A DNA stretch of 64,000 bases, from NCBI GenBank assembly GCA_016271365.2, contig CM057456.1, forward strand, positions 667,761,501 through 667,825,500, in the 5' to 3' direction. Position numbers and translations under genes: made by a program. The notes below the pieces were generated by a model. The model saw only the letters and a list, made by a program, of their open reading frames with translations. It was not told the DNA's origin and did no database searches. Source of the DNA: Neoceratodus forsteri (lineage: Eukaryota; Chordata; Ceratodontiformes; Ceratodontidae). Positions 22,208 through 33,307 of this stretch are shown here, piece after piece; within the stretch, counting starts at the first letter, position 1, and each line of letters opens with the position of its first letter.

Positions 22208-22670
22208 CAGTTACCTGAAATCTGTTACATGACACAGAAATTACCTGAAGCTGTTACAAAACCCAGAACCTTCCTGACGTTTAGCAGCAAAATAACCCCC
22301 AAAGCAGAACCTTAGCAACTGAAGGCAGGTGAAAGAGAACATAACAATTTGAACTCAATTACCTGAAATCTGTTTCATAACAGTAGGCAGGAGGCAGTAT
22401 AGCACAGTGGTTTAAGGCTCTGCGCTGCAAACCTGGAAACCTGGGTTTGAATCCCACAGCCCCATTTGCATATTGTGTGACCCTGAACAAGTCACTTAAC
22501 TTCCTTGTGCTCCCAGGTCGCACCTGTAAACAAGCTTTAGCTTAGTGTGTCTCTTCTGGTAAAAAAATAAAAATAACACATAAATTACCTGAAATTGTTA
22601 CAAAACCCAGAACCTTCCTGAAGCTTAGCAGCAAAATAACCCCCAATGTAGAACCTCAGCAACTGAAGGC
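22208..22670. repeat. Tandem duplication (~120 bp), second unit interrupted by SINE B
   Basis: TTACCTGAAATCTGTTACAT to GCAACTGAAGGC (about 22210-22327) recurs as TTACCTGAAATCTGTTTCAT (about 22359) plus 22580-22670, with the SINE lying inside the second unit. Unit 1 therefore serves as an empty-site control. Confidence 0.8.
22388..22577 (+). repeat. MIR/CORE-like tRNA-derived SINE, copy B
   Basis: Head GGCAGTATAGCACAGTGGTT and B-box GGGTTTGAATCCC, with core TGTGTGACCCTGAACAAGTC, which closely resembles the MIR consensus remembered from mammals. The tail is GTCGCACCTGTAAACAAGC then TCTTCTGGTAAAAAAA. Flanking ATAACA on both sides is a possible short target duplication. Confidence 0.88.
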
Positions 22671-22679
22671 CTCACTCTA

Positions 22680-23655
22680 ACTCATGGAAAAAGAAACTTT
22701 CTCCTGTCACTTCCCTAATTTTTGGAATCCCTACCCTCCTCACTCCGAATGCTTCCATCACTAAACCTATTCAAAAGAACCCTATTGCACTTGTCACTTC
22801 CACCCTGCTTGCATACCTCTCACGTGTCCCTCATTAAGAGGGACAGCCCTCATTTTACCCCTTAAAATGTCTCTGTCCCTCATCGGTCCCTCATGGAAAA
22901 GGGGCTGCCCACACAAAGAATGTGCTGAACATTCAGACTTTAAAGCATAAATTCTTAATATTCTAAAATACTAAATCAAAAATTAACTTTGTACAAGTAA
23001 AAACTATGATTTTGAGCTTGTATCTCCATGGTTGAGGATGGGTCCCTCATTCTGAGGGTCTGTGTCCCTCATTGTTCCTCATTTTGTGTGTCCACATATG
23101 TCCATGTCCCTCATTTCAGTGACAAAAGGTTGAGAGGTATGCCTGCTTGTGCTCTCAATCTATCTAACCCTCCACTTGAATCCCATGACCCCTATCTCCC
23201 CTGTCTACAAAATTGACCTCCCTGACTTCTGCTCCCTATGTGAGCCCCTATAATTTGTTGCATCAACTCGCTCTGCACGCACTTTTGAGCCTCCTACTAG
23301 GTGGTAAACGGTTTCCTTAGCACTGCTGCTGATGTACTTGTAAACCTATACTTTGCACTTGCCACCACCAGGAAAAACCCTTGTGCCTTGTTCCATGCCA
23401 CTATTTTTCCATGTTTAACTGTACCTTGTTACTCGCACCTGCCTTGTACACAGGCTTGTCTTGTTACCCATTGTCCAGCCTATAACCTTATGTCCTATAT
23501 TTTTGCCTGTCACTGTATACTGCCTTTCACAGCGTTTCTGATGTGTTTTGATGTTAACTGTATCTCCAATTTCCCTTCTGCCCCGGGTCGCACCTGGAAT
23601 GGAGCCTTGGATCAGTGTGCCTCTCCTGGTTACCAACATTTAAATAAAGAAATGA
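22680..23655 (+). pseudogene. L2-like LINE 3' end (RT C-terminus plus 3' UTR)
   Basis: At about 22700-22790 the plus strand reads, in broken frames, a degraded 'FSCHFPNFWNPYP..FKR' segment equivalent to the LINE RT C-terminal motif. The rest is pyrimidine-rich 3' UTR. The last part GTCGCACCTGGAATGGAGCC with GTGTGCCTCTCCTGGTTA (about 23587-23634) matches the tail of the MIR-like SINEs. It is followed by AATAAAGAAATGAATG. A hAT MITE (22813-23141) interrupts it. This is a good candidate for the LINE partner that mobilises the SINEs. Confidence 0.65.
22813..23141. mobile_element. hAT-type MITE (329 bp) with 8-bp target duplication
   Basis: Terminal repeats CATACCTCTCA and TGAGAGGTATG are perfect 11-bp inverses. 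CCTGCTTG is duplicated exactly at 22805-22812 and 23142-23149. An 8-bp duplication with CA-starting ends fits the hAT superfamily. The interior holds several GTCCCTCAT words near both ends and no coding capacity. It sits inside the L2-like LINE 3' UTR. Confidence 0.85.
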
Positions 23656-23839
23656 ATGCTGTGCAACACTCCATGTTGTTTTCCATAAGATTCTATCTAG
23701 CCTTGCTTTGCAACCCAGAACAGTGCAAGGGATAGGCTTTCCCACATGTTATCGCTCCTCTGTGTGAAGTAATGCTTTCTAATGTTTCCAACTATCTTGC
23801 CACTCCCCACAGTTTAACTGTATAACATCTAGTTTGTAA

Positions 23840-24790
23840 ATACTAATGCTGTGCAAATACACAAATTGTATGTTCATCAAATATTCAATGAATACACCCA
23901 AGGTATTCGGGTATTCAACTGTATTCGGGTATTGCACTATGCTGGTATTCAACCATAATTGTAGTACATTTATGAAAAATGCTGTAGACATTGAAAAAAA
24001 CCCACCTCAAAACAGACAAATAAGAAGTTTTCTGCTCAGTATGGGTAGAGGGCAATACTTGGTTTTGAAAATACTCTATATTGGTGCACAGTGAGACAGC
24101 ATTAGCATAGTTTAAAAGAAAGCATCAGTTAATTTTGTGTGCTCCCCTGCCAGTGCATAATTATGCCCCTGAGTAGCATTTCTGTGTGCAAAAAATACTT
24201 TTTCTGACTGCATTTTGGCATTAAAACTTCAGTTTAAAAAAGTGCTTGAAAACTTCCATTTAATGAGGCTGACGCCCACCGACAGCCATCTCATGGGAGC
24301 TACTTGCTTCCTCACCCTCGGTATTCTAATGTGCTTCTGCTGGCCAATCGTTGATCAGCAAGGCTCATTAGCTTTTCCATGGCATGGGAGAAAGCGGCTC
24401 CAATGAGATAGCTGCTGGCTACCTTGTTAAATGGAAGCTTTTGAGCACTTTTTAAGCATAAGTTTTAGTACCAAAATGGCGAAAATGCAGTTAGAAAAAA
24501 TATATTGTCACACAGTAATGCTAATCAGGGGTGTATGCACTAACAGGAGAGTGCACAGACATTTTCTTTACATGTACTGTTCTGTCTGATATGTGTACTG
24601 AAAAAAGGAAAAGAACATCTGTTTTGGAGACTAGGAAAGAATCACCAGAGTTGCACAGCACACAGAGTAAAGAATAAAAAATAAAAGACTACGTTTGTTG
24701 TGGAGACCGGAAAGCAAAGCTAAATTGTACAATGGAGCAAATATTCAGATTTTAATACTTTTTTATTTAAAAATTTTTTTTTTTTTTTTT
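23840..24790. mobile_element. Large foldback region, probable non-autonomous DNA element
   Basis: The arm at about 24100-24300 is an imperfect inverted copy of 24390-24600. Matched landmarks are CATAATTATGCCCCTGAGTAGCATT versus the inverse of AATGCTAATCAGGGGTGTATG, TTTCTGACTGCATTTTGGC versus GCGAAAATGCAGTTAGAAA, and CTTCCATTTAAT versus GTTAAATGGAAG. The loop is about 24305-24385. Outside the arms, two similar AAATTGTA...AAATATTCA segments (about 23862 and 24722) lie in direct orientation. No transposase and no certain target duplication. Confidence 0.6.
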
Positions 24791-24820
24791 ATTGTTTTAA
24801 TTTATTAATTTTTGTTGTTG

Positions 24821-25150
24821 TGGGGGGCAGAGCTTGCCATCCCAAATGAAAGCTATGTAAGTGAGCTACTGCAGTACCAGCTTCACCCATCTCGACACAT
24901 CTGACAATCCAAAACCCACTATCCAGAATTAACTCAATGGATTTAAATCAAACGGACTGAGCTGTTCATTTTGACACCTGAATTGTGCAGATCGGACCTT
25001 GGATTGGCATTTTACCCAGCTAATCAGATCCTGCCTCATTGCAACTGCTTGGCCTGCATGTCAATCCTAAGACACCAGGGTATAGTTAGCACCCACCTCA
25101 CAGTAACTGGTGATGGAGGATCCTAGGGACTCATAACCAGCTACCTCCCA
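24821..25150 (+). other. Putative 5' UTR of L1/Tx1-type LINE 1
   Basis: Starts near TGGGGGGCAGAGCTTGCC after T-rich sequence, the kind of 5' end seen in L1/Tx1 LINEs, and leads to ORF1. A possible short duplication TTG(T/C)TGTTG flanks 24810-24820 and 32742-32752 but is low complexity. Confidence 0.45.
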
Positions 25151-25154
25151 GTCT

Positions 25155-26043
25155 ATGGAACAACAACTGGGCAACATAACTTCTCCGCTAAATAAGGTAC
25201 TCATAGACACTGCTGCTCTTGTTGAAACTACAACTAGTGCCAAAGCAGATGTTGTGAAATTGACAAGTAGAGTACCTGACAATGAAGCTCATGTCAAATG
25301 GCAGGTAGAGATCCTGCATGACCATCACTGCCAGATAAGAGACCATAACAATCAGCTCCAGTATCTGCTGGCTAAAGTGGATGATTTGGAAAATCAGGGG
25401 AGGAGAAAGAACATTAGGATTGTGGGCTTACCGGAGGGGGCTGAAGGCAATAATATGTTAGCCTTCTTACAGCGTGCTCTCTGGGTAATGCTGAAGCTGA
25501 ACAATCCCCCCCCCGGAGCTGGAAAGGGCCCACAGATCCCTTGCACCCAGACCACAGCCCGGCGATCGACCATGTTCAATCTTATATAAATTCACTAGAT
25601 ACCAGGTCAAAGAAACTTTCCTATTAGCAGCTAGAGAGCTGAAAACCCTATATTGGGAGGGGGCTCAAGTCCAACTCTACCAGGACTATTCCTGCAGGAG
25701 ACATGCTTATGGTCCAGTAAAACAAGCATTGTACAAGCTGAATATTACGGTGTCGCTGAGGTATCCTGCACAGCTGAGAATCTTGTACAGAGGTGAACAG
25801 ATTTCCTTCAACTCACCTGCAGAAGTGGAGATGTTTTTAACTATCGCCATTGAATGTGCCCCTCCCAACCAACAGTCACAAATGCTTTGTGGTGAGGCCC
25901 AACACCCAATGGACACATCTGAAGTGCAGGAAAATGCAAGATTTGGCAACAGATCTCCAACGTCGGTGGCTAAAAAAGGGACCGGGATGGCAGACGCCAC
26001 AACAGGGGAGACAAAAGAAGAAATCAGCCTCCAAACAGAGTAA
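25155..26043 (+). pseudogene. L1/Tx1-type LINE 1 ORF1 (RNA-binding chaperone), one frameshift
   Basis: ORF1p forms trimers on LINE RNA and acts as a nucleic-acid chaperone. The N-terminal half is a heptad-like coiled coil (about residues 1-80). Then LENQGRRKNIRIVGLPEGAE marks the start of the RRM-like domain of the transposase_22 family. At the C-run 25506-25515 the frame shifts. In the new frame ELERAHRSLAPRPQPGDRP continues with YKFTRYQVKETFLLAARELK and ILYRGEQISFNSPAEVEMFL, the usual C-terminal domain. One base in the poly-C run therefore accounts for the break. The same order is seen intact in LINE 2 at 38942. Confidence 0.82.
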
Positions 26044-26049
26044 AATCCT

Positions 26050-28410
26050 ACTGACCCCGATGGCTAAGGCTCAAAGAACAAGATCACGCAGCAAGCAGAG
26101 GAAGGCACATCTTTCAGAAGGAAGCGTCTCCTCGAACTATTCGACACCCATTAAAAAATCTAACCATTTTGAGCCACTTGGACAGCTTCTCCTGGTGTCC
26201 CTCAGCCTCCCACAAAAGAGCTCGATCATGATCGAAGAAACTCAGCCCTCTCCAGAAGAGCTGGTTGGGGACTGGGCCCTGATTTACTGAGACTGGGCTA
26301 CTGACTTGGGGATTCCCCGGTTGGAGCTGGAGGAAGCTGCAGCGGAGGAGAACTTCACCTCAGGCTGAAGGACTGACCTACTAATCCAAATGTGGAGATA
26401 AGGGTTTGCAGCTATCTCCAAGCATGTTCCCCAGTATAGCAAGGACAACATTTTTTTTTCTTTAATTCTCTTTATATTTCATCTCCTTGGGGTACACAAG
26501 GTGAGGGGTGGGGGTGGGTCCCGTGCAGAAGGGCCCAGGAAGATCTAACAGCAGGTAGCTCTTCCTTCTCTTCCGACAATAGCCGCAAGCCCACATCAGT
26601 GTTTACGGCGCACCAAGGTTTCAATGGTGCTGCCGTTGTACTTTTATAATGTTAGCGATGTGTTAGGGGGACATTTCAGCCCTCAGTTGCCTCGCTGGGC
26701 AGTGCTTGAATGTGCAGATGTGTTATTGTGCTCTCAGTGAATAATTGCTCTATTTGTATTCCTGATTAAGACTGCAGCCACTTCTGTGAAGGGAGATCGC
26801 CGCACAGCCAAGAGGCTTGGTTCAATGAATTGCCTGTTAGCTGTATCTCTAGCCCCTAAAATCAGCCTGCTCAGCCCTGACCTCTTCCATGAGCCACCAG
26901 AGGAAGTAGGTGAACCCAGAATATATTAAATGGTGGGTCTCTCGTTCTCTGCCTCACAGCCCACTGCCTTGTACTGGTATGGCACTCCATTGAGCTGGGA
27001 TTGCTCCCTGTGGCATGGTATCTGCAAGCGATAACAAACTGCCTCGTGGAAAGTGGGCGGTCGAGGTATGGGGCACAACTACCCATGTGAAACCCTGCTG
27101 TCTACTTGTGAGGGAGTTAAAATATAGAAAAAAAAATTTGCAAAATGGATTTACCAGGGTAAACTGCTACTACCACTCTATGCTATGGTGGTTCCATCCA
27201 GTACACAAGCCTGGTTCATGGGGGGAGTTATTCATCCGGTCAGCAGCTTTCTGCTATTTTACCACTCTTTCAGGACTGATAGCTGTTGGGGGCTACTGCT
27301 CCAACCCTGATGGAACTCCGATTAGCCCTTGCAGGCAGAAGTCCACGCAGTGGCTTTTACAGATGCACAGAACATCAGGTAGGACTCCTTGCGTACCCCA
27401 GTGGGTTTGGGTGCTCTACCCGGACAGCGAGTGAGCTCTCAGTCCTGTAGGGGCCCATACTTAGGTATGCTTTTCTTTTGAGGATTGTCACACAGTATAG
27501 CCTAGAGGTTAGAGTAACAAGCTGTGAAACAGCTTGGTACATCCAGCAGACCAGACCAGGGTTTGATTCTCCCAACCTCCACTTGCATACTGTGTGATTC
27601 TGAGGAGGTCACTTAACCACCCAGTGCTCCCAGGTCACCCCTGAAAACAGGCACTTGTGTCTAGTGGGCCTTACCCAGTACCAAAGACTAAAATAAAATA
27701 AATAAACACAGGCACAGAAGGCTCTCCATATCCAGACTCTTTAGATAGTAAGTGGCGGGCTGTGGCCCTCACTAGGTTAATCAAGGTAATCCATGGGGCT
27801 ACAGACAAGAATCGATATAACAGGCAATAGGATAGTGGGGAGGTAGATTGGGATACCACTAGGTGGCTGGCCCCCTGTGGCTCAGACCTACTTCTCCTCA
27901 GAAGTTCTAGTTTGGTTGCCAAAGTAGGCAATCACCCCACCCCCCTAGAGGTGTAGCGCTTGACCATTGGGAGGCAGGTTATCTCCTTTCCTCCCAGGTC
28001 AGTGATGGTACTACACTTTCCACAGATGGGTCATGATGCAAGTATTCATGCACCTGGTCTCTTGTTGGGGCATTGTCATACCCTTCTGCTGTTTACAGAG
28101 ATGACAGAAAGTGCATTTCCAGGAAGGCACTACTATGACTATCCGCAGACTCAAGCTTTGGGCCATTGTTGGGATATGGATGGACAGGCCTACCCAGAAC
28201 TTTCCAAGAGGGTTAACAGATTTAAAGCTAGAAAAGAGGGTGATTTCACAGGACACCTATGGACTTGCACTGTGACGAATGAATAGCACCTTCTCAGATG
28301 TTATGGTTTCTCAGATAGGGGGATTCAAATGCTGTAGTAAATATGGCACTGTTATATTGGAACTCAAGACTTTAGAACTCACAGTATCCATGTGTTGGCA
28401 TGTAAAATGG
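26050..28410 (+). other. Long inter-ORF spacer of LINE 1
   Basis: About 2.3 kb without recognisable coding separates ORF1 from ORF2, longer than the ~1.0 kb gap in LINE 2. It contains SINE copy C. The extra length may hide other insertions, but I see no ends. Confidence 0.4.
27489..27712 (+). repeat. MIR/CORE-like tRNA-derived SINE, copy C
   Basis: Head CACAGTATAGCCTAGAGGTT, B-box GGGTTTGATTCTC, core GTGTGATTCTGAGGAGGTCA then CTTAACCACCCAGTGCTCCC, and a diverged tail ending TAAAATAAAATAAATAAAC. More diverged than copies A and B. Confidence 0.78.
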
Positions 28411-28417
28411 AGACACT

Positions 28418-31400
28418 TTGATTATGACTGACCTTACTAATATAATTACCACCTCATGGAATGTGAGAGGTCTTAATTCCCTGATGAAAAGGAAAATGGT
28501 ACTTTCCTGGCTCAAGAAGCTGGGCACCCAGGTTGCTTTTTTCCAGGAGACCAAGCTGAACTCTAAAGAAGCCGATAAGCTGGCTAAGGACTGGGTGGGT
28601 AAAGAGGTGCATAGTGTTGCAGGGTCAGCTAAAAGGGGTGTCTCCATTCTGCTGCACTAAAAGCTACAGTGGCAACTGGTGGTAGTACACAAGGGAGGTG
28701 AAGGTACAATAGGTGGATTATAATGAAGGTATTCACCGCCACGGGTCCATTAGTTCTGGTTAATGTGTATGGCCCTTGTGAACACTCCCCAGAATTTTTC
28801 CATGTTATTTCCCAAAAACTCATGGACGTCTCCTTTGACAAACAGGGCATACTGATGGGTGGGGACTTTAATTTGGTGTTAGACCATCTTCTAGACAGGT
28901 CCAATGCTAAACCTGAACCTCACTTGAGAGCCTTACAGGCCCTTAAGTAACTTAGCTCCTACACCAGTTGTCCAATGTCTGGAGGATATTACACCACTCG
29001 GACAAGGACTACACCTTCTTCTCTGCCCCTAGAGCTATGGTCAGCAGGCTAGATTTCTGGCTGACCTCCCCGAAATTGATGACGGCTACCACAGGAGTTA
29101 ATATCTCCCAGATATATATTTCAGATCATGCACTGGTGTCCTTACTTTTCTCCCATCCCTTCAAACCCCCAAGTGTCATGTGGCAGCTGGATCCTCTTCT
29201 CTTGCATGATCAGGACTTTGCCACATGGCTACAGAAAGAGATTGAAGGCTTTTTCCAGGACAACCCTGCTGGCTCAGCCTCTGCCGCCAACATATAGGAA
29301 GTCTATAAGGTCACCATAAGAGGCAAAATAATTAGTTTCTCATCTCATAGACATAAACAGAGAGAAAAGGAGCACAAACAGCTCGAATCTGAACTCAGCA
29401 TCCTAGAGGCCAAATACAAGAAATGCCCATCCTTTCTGCAGATGACTTTGGTGTTAGCGGAACTAACTGCCCTCAGACTAAAACTTAACCAATTGGTGAC
29501 CAGGAAGGCGGAACTATTTATCCACTGGGTGCAGCACCGGTACTGGGCAGACAGGAAAAAAGTCAGTAAATTATTAGCCTACTGGTTAAAACAAAGGCAA
29601 GCTGAGAGAGCTATACACAAGATGAAGGATGATTCAGGTAAACTAACCCCTAACCCCAAAACCATCAAAGAAATTATGTCCAGTTTCTATAAATCCCTGT
29701 ACTCATCCCAAGTGACATGTGATAAAAGTATGTGTAGCAAATTCATTGAACCATTTTCCTTTCCCAGACTGACAAATCTTCAGAAAGATTCCCTTGATTG
29801 GCCCATCACAGAGGAGGAAATTGCCCTAGCCATAGCCAGCATGGCTCCCCACAAGGCTCCGGGGGGATGGTTTCCCAGTGGACTTTTACAAGCTGATCCA
29901 GCCCCTGATAATCACCCCATTGGCTGAGATGCTACAGGAAGCTCATGCTCAGAAACTACTCCCCTTCACCTTGTCAGAAGCTATAATAACGGTTTTGCCC
30001 AAAGAGGGCAAAGACCATACCATCTCGGCCAGCTACAGGCCCATTTCACTAATCAATGCTGATGCTAAGATCCTGGCCAAAGTTTTGGCTTCCCGGCTAG
30101 AGGAATTCTTTCCAGACTTGGCACACCCTTCCCAGGTGGGATTTTTTAAAGGTAGAGTCAGCTCGGACCACATCTGTGCCCTTATACCCCTAATGCAAAC
30201 TGCAGTGGCTCTCCCTACTCCAGCAGCAGTAATAACAATAGATTTTGAGAAAGCCTTTGACTCGGTGGAGTGGGAATATCTTCATGCGATGTTAGAGAAT
30301 TTCAACATAGGCCCCTACTTCTCCAACTGGATTAATACATTATACATGAGCCGGCCCGGTAGCACTGAGGGTTGAGGCGCTGGACGACACACCTCATTCC
30401 AAGCCAGTGACTTGGATTCAGGAACGGATTTGGGCCACCAGGGTCAGCAGAGGAGGAGAGATTGCATCTGAGTGACTGCTCTCCCTCTCCGGGGTTGGGG
30501 ATCCCAGTTGTCTGTGCACTTTCGGCCCCTAGCGGAGGCTGGGGGATGGTGCACTGGCAATGTGTAATGGGGCTGAGTTGGGGCACAGCGCTGGGAGGGA
30601 GCGCATGTGGATACATGCGCGGTCCCTCCCTTGGCACCATTGCATGCCCCACTCATGCAGGGGCACAGAATAAGGGGAAAATGGCAACCAGTCACAGCAG
30701 TTTGATGACCATCCTATGGGGGCACCCGGCTTGGGGGGCATCGCTGTACACTGGATCCGGACATGGCGGGAGATTAGGGGGGTCTCTACCACCCCACTGC
30801 GGTGGGTAAGCCATGGGGGTAGAAAGCGAGGGTCCCTAGGAGTTGGGTTGCACTGGACAGTGACCGGAGGTTTCGGATGTGCAGATGACCAAATGGCAGA
30901 CCGGGAGACAGGTAGGAGAAAAAGGATTAAGAAAAAAAAAACATTTTGTGTAAGCCTGGTGGCAAAGATACTCACTAACCAGATCTTATCAGGCCCCTTG
31001 CACCTGCAGAGAGGGACTAGCCAAGGGTGCCCCCTGTCCCCCTTGTTATTCGTACTGGCAATAGAACCCCTAGCCGCAGCCTTGAGAGTCCACCCATACA
31101 AGGAATCCAAATTAGGAATCAACAATACACCACCAAGTTATACGCTGGATACCTATAGAAAGAGATTTATTGAAGGGTTCCTCCCCATTAGTATTCCTGG
31201 CACACCCCCTACCCAAGTGGATGCATCACTGGCATACCCTTCACAACTCACATCTAGCCTGGAAAAAATTAGGGCTCTGTACCAGATATTGTATCTCTCT
31301 GGGTAGATATACACCCCTTTGGATAAACCCCAACCTCTGCATTGACCATAAATCCATTAACTGGTTTGACTGGCAGGCCAAGCACATAGAGCAGATAGGT

Positions 31401-32330
31401 GACCTTGAAACCCCATGAGATACATCCATGGATACCTTCCAAGGACTAACATCCCGATATGATTTATCACAAAAGGATTTTTGGAGGTATCTTCAGATCA
31501 GAAACCTCTTCACCTCCTGGGTAAAAAGCAGTGCATCTGTGCTGTGTGTATCAAATATAAGAAAGGTATATGGGCCTCATTACCAATAGAGACCTGGTTT
31601 AAACATCCAAAGGGCCATATGGGGAACTTACAAAGATGAGGGACAGTGCACCGAACCCCTTCCTCCTGGCCAAAGCTAAGTGGGAAATCAAGTTGGGTTT
31701 CCTATCACGGAACGGCAATGAGAAAATGACTGGCTGAGGGTAAACCAGGCCTGCTGTGACCAGAGGAGCTTACTCATCAAAAACTAAATAATGCACCTCT
31801 GGCATCGCACCCCTACTCAATTAAAAATGATGAGACTGCTCCCATCTGACACCTGCTGGAGGTGTGGAGCTCCAGAGGCTGATTTGTTGCACATACTATG
31901 GGACTGTTCCCTATTACTTCCACTTTGGTCCACAGTTATCAGACAGTGCTCCCAAATTCTAGGGGTTCATATCCTTGCAACTCCTGAACTATGGATTTTG
32001 GGCCTTTCACCTCAATCCCATGCCCTGTCTAAATCCCAGAATGTTCAGGCTCATACAGGCCTCAGTGGAGGTGAAAAGGCTAATCCTGAAACGTTGGAGA
32101 ACAACAGATGTCCCACTAGTCAAGGAGTGGTACAAGGCCATGGAAGAGGTGGCTAACCTTGCCAAGATGTCTTGTTATAAGTCTGAAAATACCCCCAAAT
32201 ATGAAACAGTCTGGGCCCCATATCTCTCTTTCTTTAACTCAGTCAGTGCTGGGAGGCCAGCTGTAAACACGAAACATCAACTTAGACCCCCCTGAAGTTC
32301 CAACTTGATGATGTAGAATATATGGTTTTT
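28418..32330 (+). pseudogene. L1/Tx1-type LINE 1 ORF2 (endonuclease-reverse transcriptase), decayed
   Basis: Endonuclease blocks: TSWNVRGLNSLMKRK (about 28451), VAFFQETKLNS (about 28532), VLVNVYGPCEHSPEF (about 28755), MGGDFNLVLD (about 28855), SRLDFWLTSP, and the ISDHALVSLLF motif (about 29118). RT blocks: ASYRPISLINADAKILAKVL (about 30029), HPSQVGFFKGR, and VITIDFEKAFDSVEWEY (about 30230). A SINE interrupts at 30349, after which [20 protein letters not shown] resumes (about 31011). The segment that should carry the catalytic Y/F-A-D-D after about 31110 is missing, an internal deletion. The C-terminus retains CWRCGAPEADLLHILWDC (about 31854), the zinc-knuckle-like motif. There are several frameshifts. 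Confidence 0.85.
30349..30940 (+). repeat. Long SINE family X, copy 2 (~592 bp)
   Basis: Splits the LINE 1 RT between NWINTLYMS and the [11 protein letters not shown] block. The head GTAGCACTGAGGGTTGAGGC and the body match the copy at 17733-18306, with tail GGATTAAGAAAAAAAAAA. Flanking ACATTATACATGAG (30338-30351, slightly overlapping the head) and ACATTTTGTGTAAG (30941-30954) look like a decayed 14-bp target duplication. Open frames on both strands (up to ~198 codons) are spurious. Confidence 0.8.
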
Positions 32331-32716
32331 GACTGTTCACCCTTTCTCCTTATAGATATCTTGAGTTCTGATCTGTGGATAGCCACTGGTCGCCCTTCCC
32401 GACTTCTACACAATAGGTGAAGAAGCATAACCTCCTCTGCAGAATCTACTAACCTTTAGATCATGTAACACTAAGTTCTAGTGCATTCTGGCCCAGAAAA
32501 AGACGGGTAAGCCACCCTTCTGTGTTCTTTGCTCAATAGCCTTCGATCTGTATTTTACCTATATCTGAACTTCTGTTTTTTTTTCCCCAGTAATATATGT
32601 TAAATGTATTTGGTATTGCCATAGCAGTACATTGCATTACTTGTGGTGATGTTGTAAACCTCAACTTTGCCCTTTTTTTCATAAGGTTCCATTCATGTAA
32701 TAACTCTGAAATCACT

Positions 32717-32722
32717 TAATAA
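32717..32722 (+). terminator. Polyadenylation signal of LINE 1
   Basis: AATAAA lies in the terminal segment CACTTAATAAAAAGACTAAC, followed about 12 bp later by an A-run that closes the element at about 32746. Confidence 0.6.
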
Positions 32723-32749
32723 AAAGACTAACTGGGGAAAAAAAATTGC

Positions 32750-33300
32750 TGTTGTTTTAATTTTTGGGGGGAGGGCTGAAGCCAGAGGTTCAATGTGGGG
32801 GAATAGCTCCTCCCACATTCCAAATAAAAGCTAGCCTCTCCCAGCAGCTTTTGCTTAGAACACTGTGAAACAGTGGTGCTCTGGGCCCCTGTGTGGCTAA
32901 GTGTGGCTGAGTCTCCCTCATTTTTTCCCCTCTCTCTCTGTTTTGTTTGTGTTGCCTGCCCTCTTTCTTTATCTGTGCCACCCTTTTTGCTCCTCCCTCC
33001 TTTTTTATGTTTGCTTGCACATGAGCAAGAAACATTTCGGCACAGCTTAGGAGAGGGGTTTTGGAGGTGCGGCACTGTGGGTGCCAATGGCACAGTGCCT
33101 TTTGAGGCTTGGCCCGCTTTCCCCAATGCGGTGGCATGCTGCTGCTGATACTAGTTCAGCCAGTGTACTACCACCTTGAAACATTTTCATGGCTGCAATC
33201 AGGGGCCGCCTCGTCATTGCAGTATAGCCATTCGCTGCAATGAAGGAGCGACCCGTCATTGCAAGGTGGTACCTTGCCATCCCCATGCCCCCGACCCAGT
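32750..33300. other. Unassigned stretch
   Basis: No coding motif. TACCACCTTG at about 33169 has an inverse CAAGGTGGTA at about 33261, with repeated CATTGCA words between them, suggesting a short imperfect hairpin. Confidence 0.35.
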
Positions 33301-33307
33301 TCATTTA

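Noticed and set aside
22388..22577. Possible functional tRNA gene
   Set aside because: A- and B-boxes are present, but there is no cloverleaf-compatible acceptor stem and the sequence continues into a SINE core and tail.
30529..31306. 196- and 198-codon frames on opposite strands
   Set aside because: They run across the long SINE and into the LINE, so they are chance frames in GC-rich SINE sequence.
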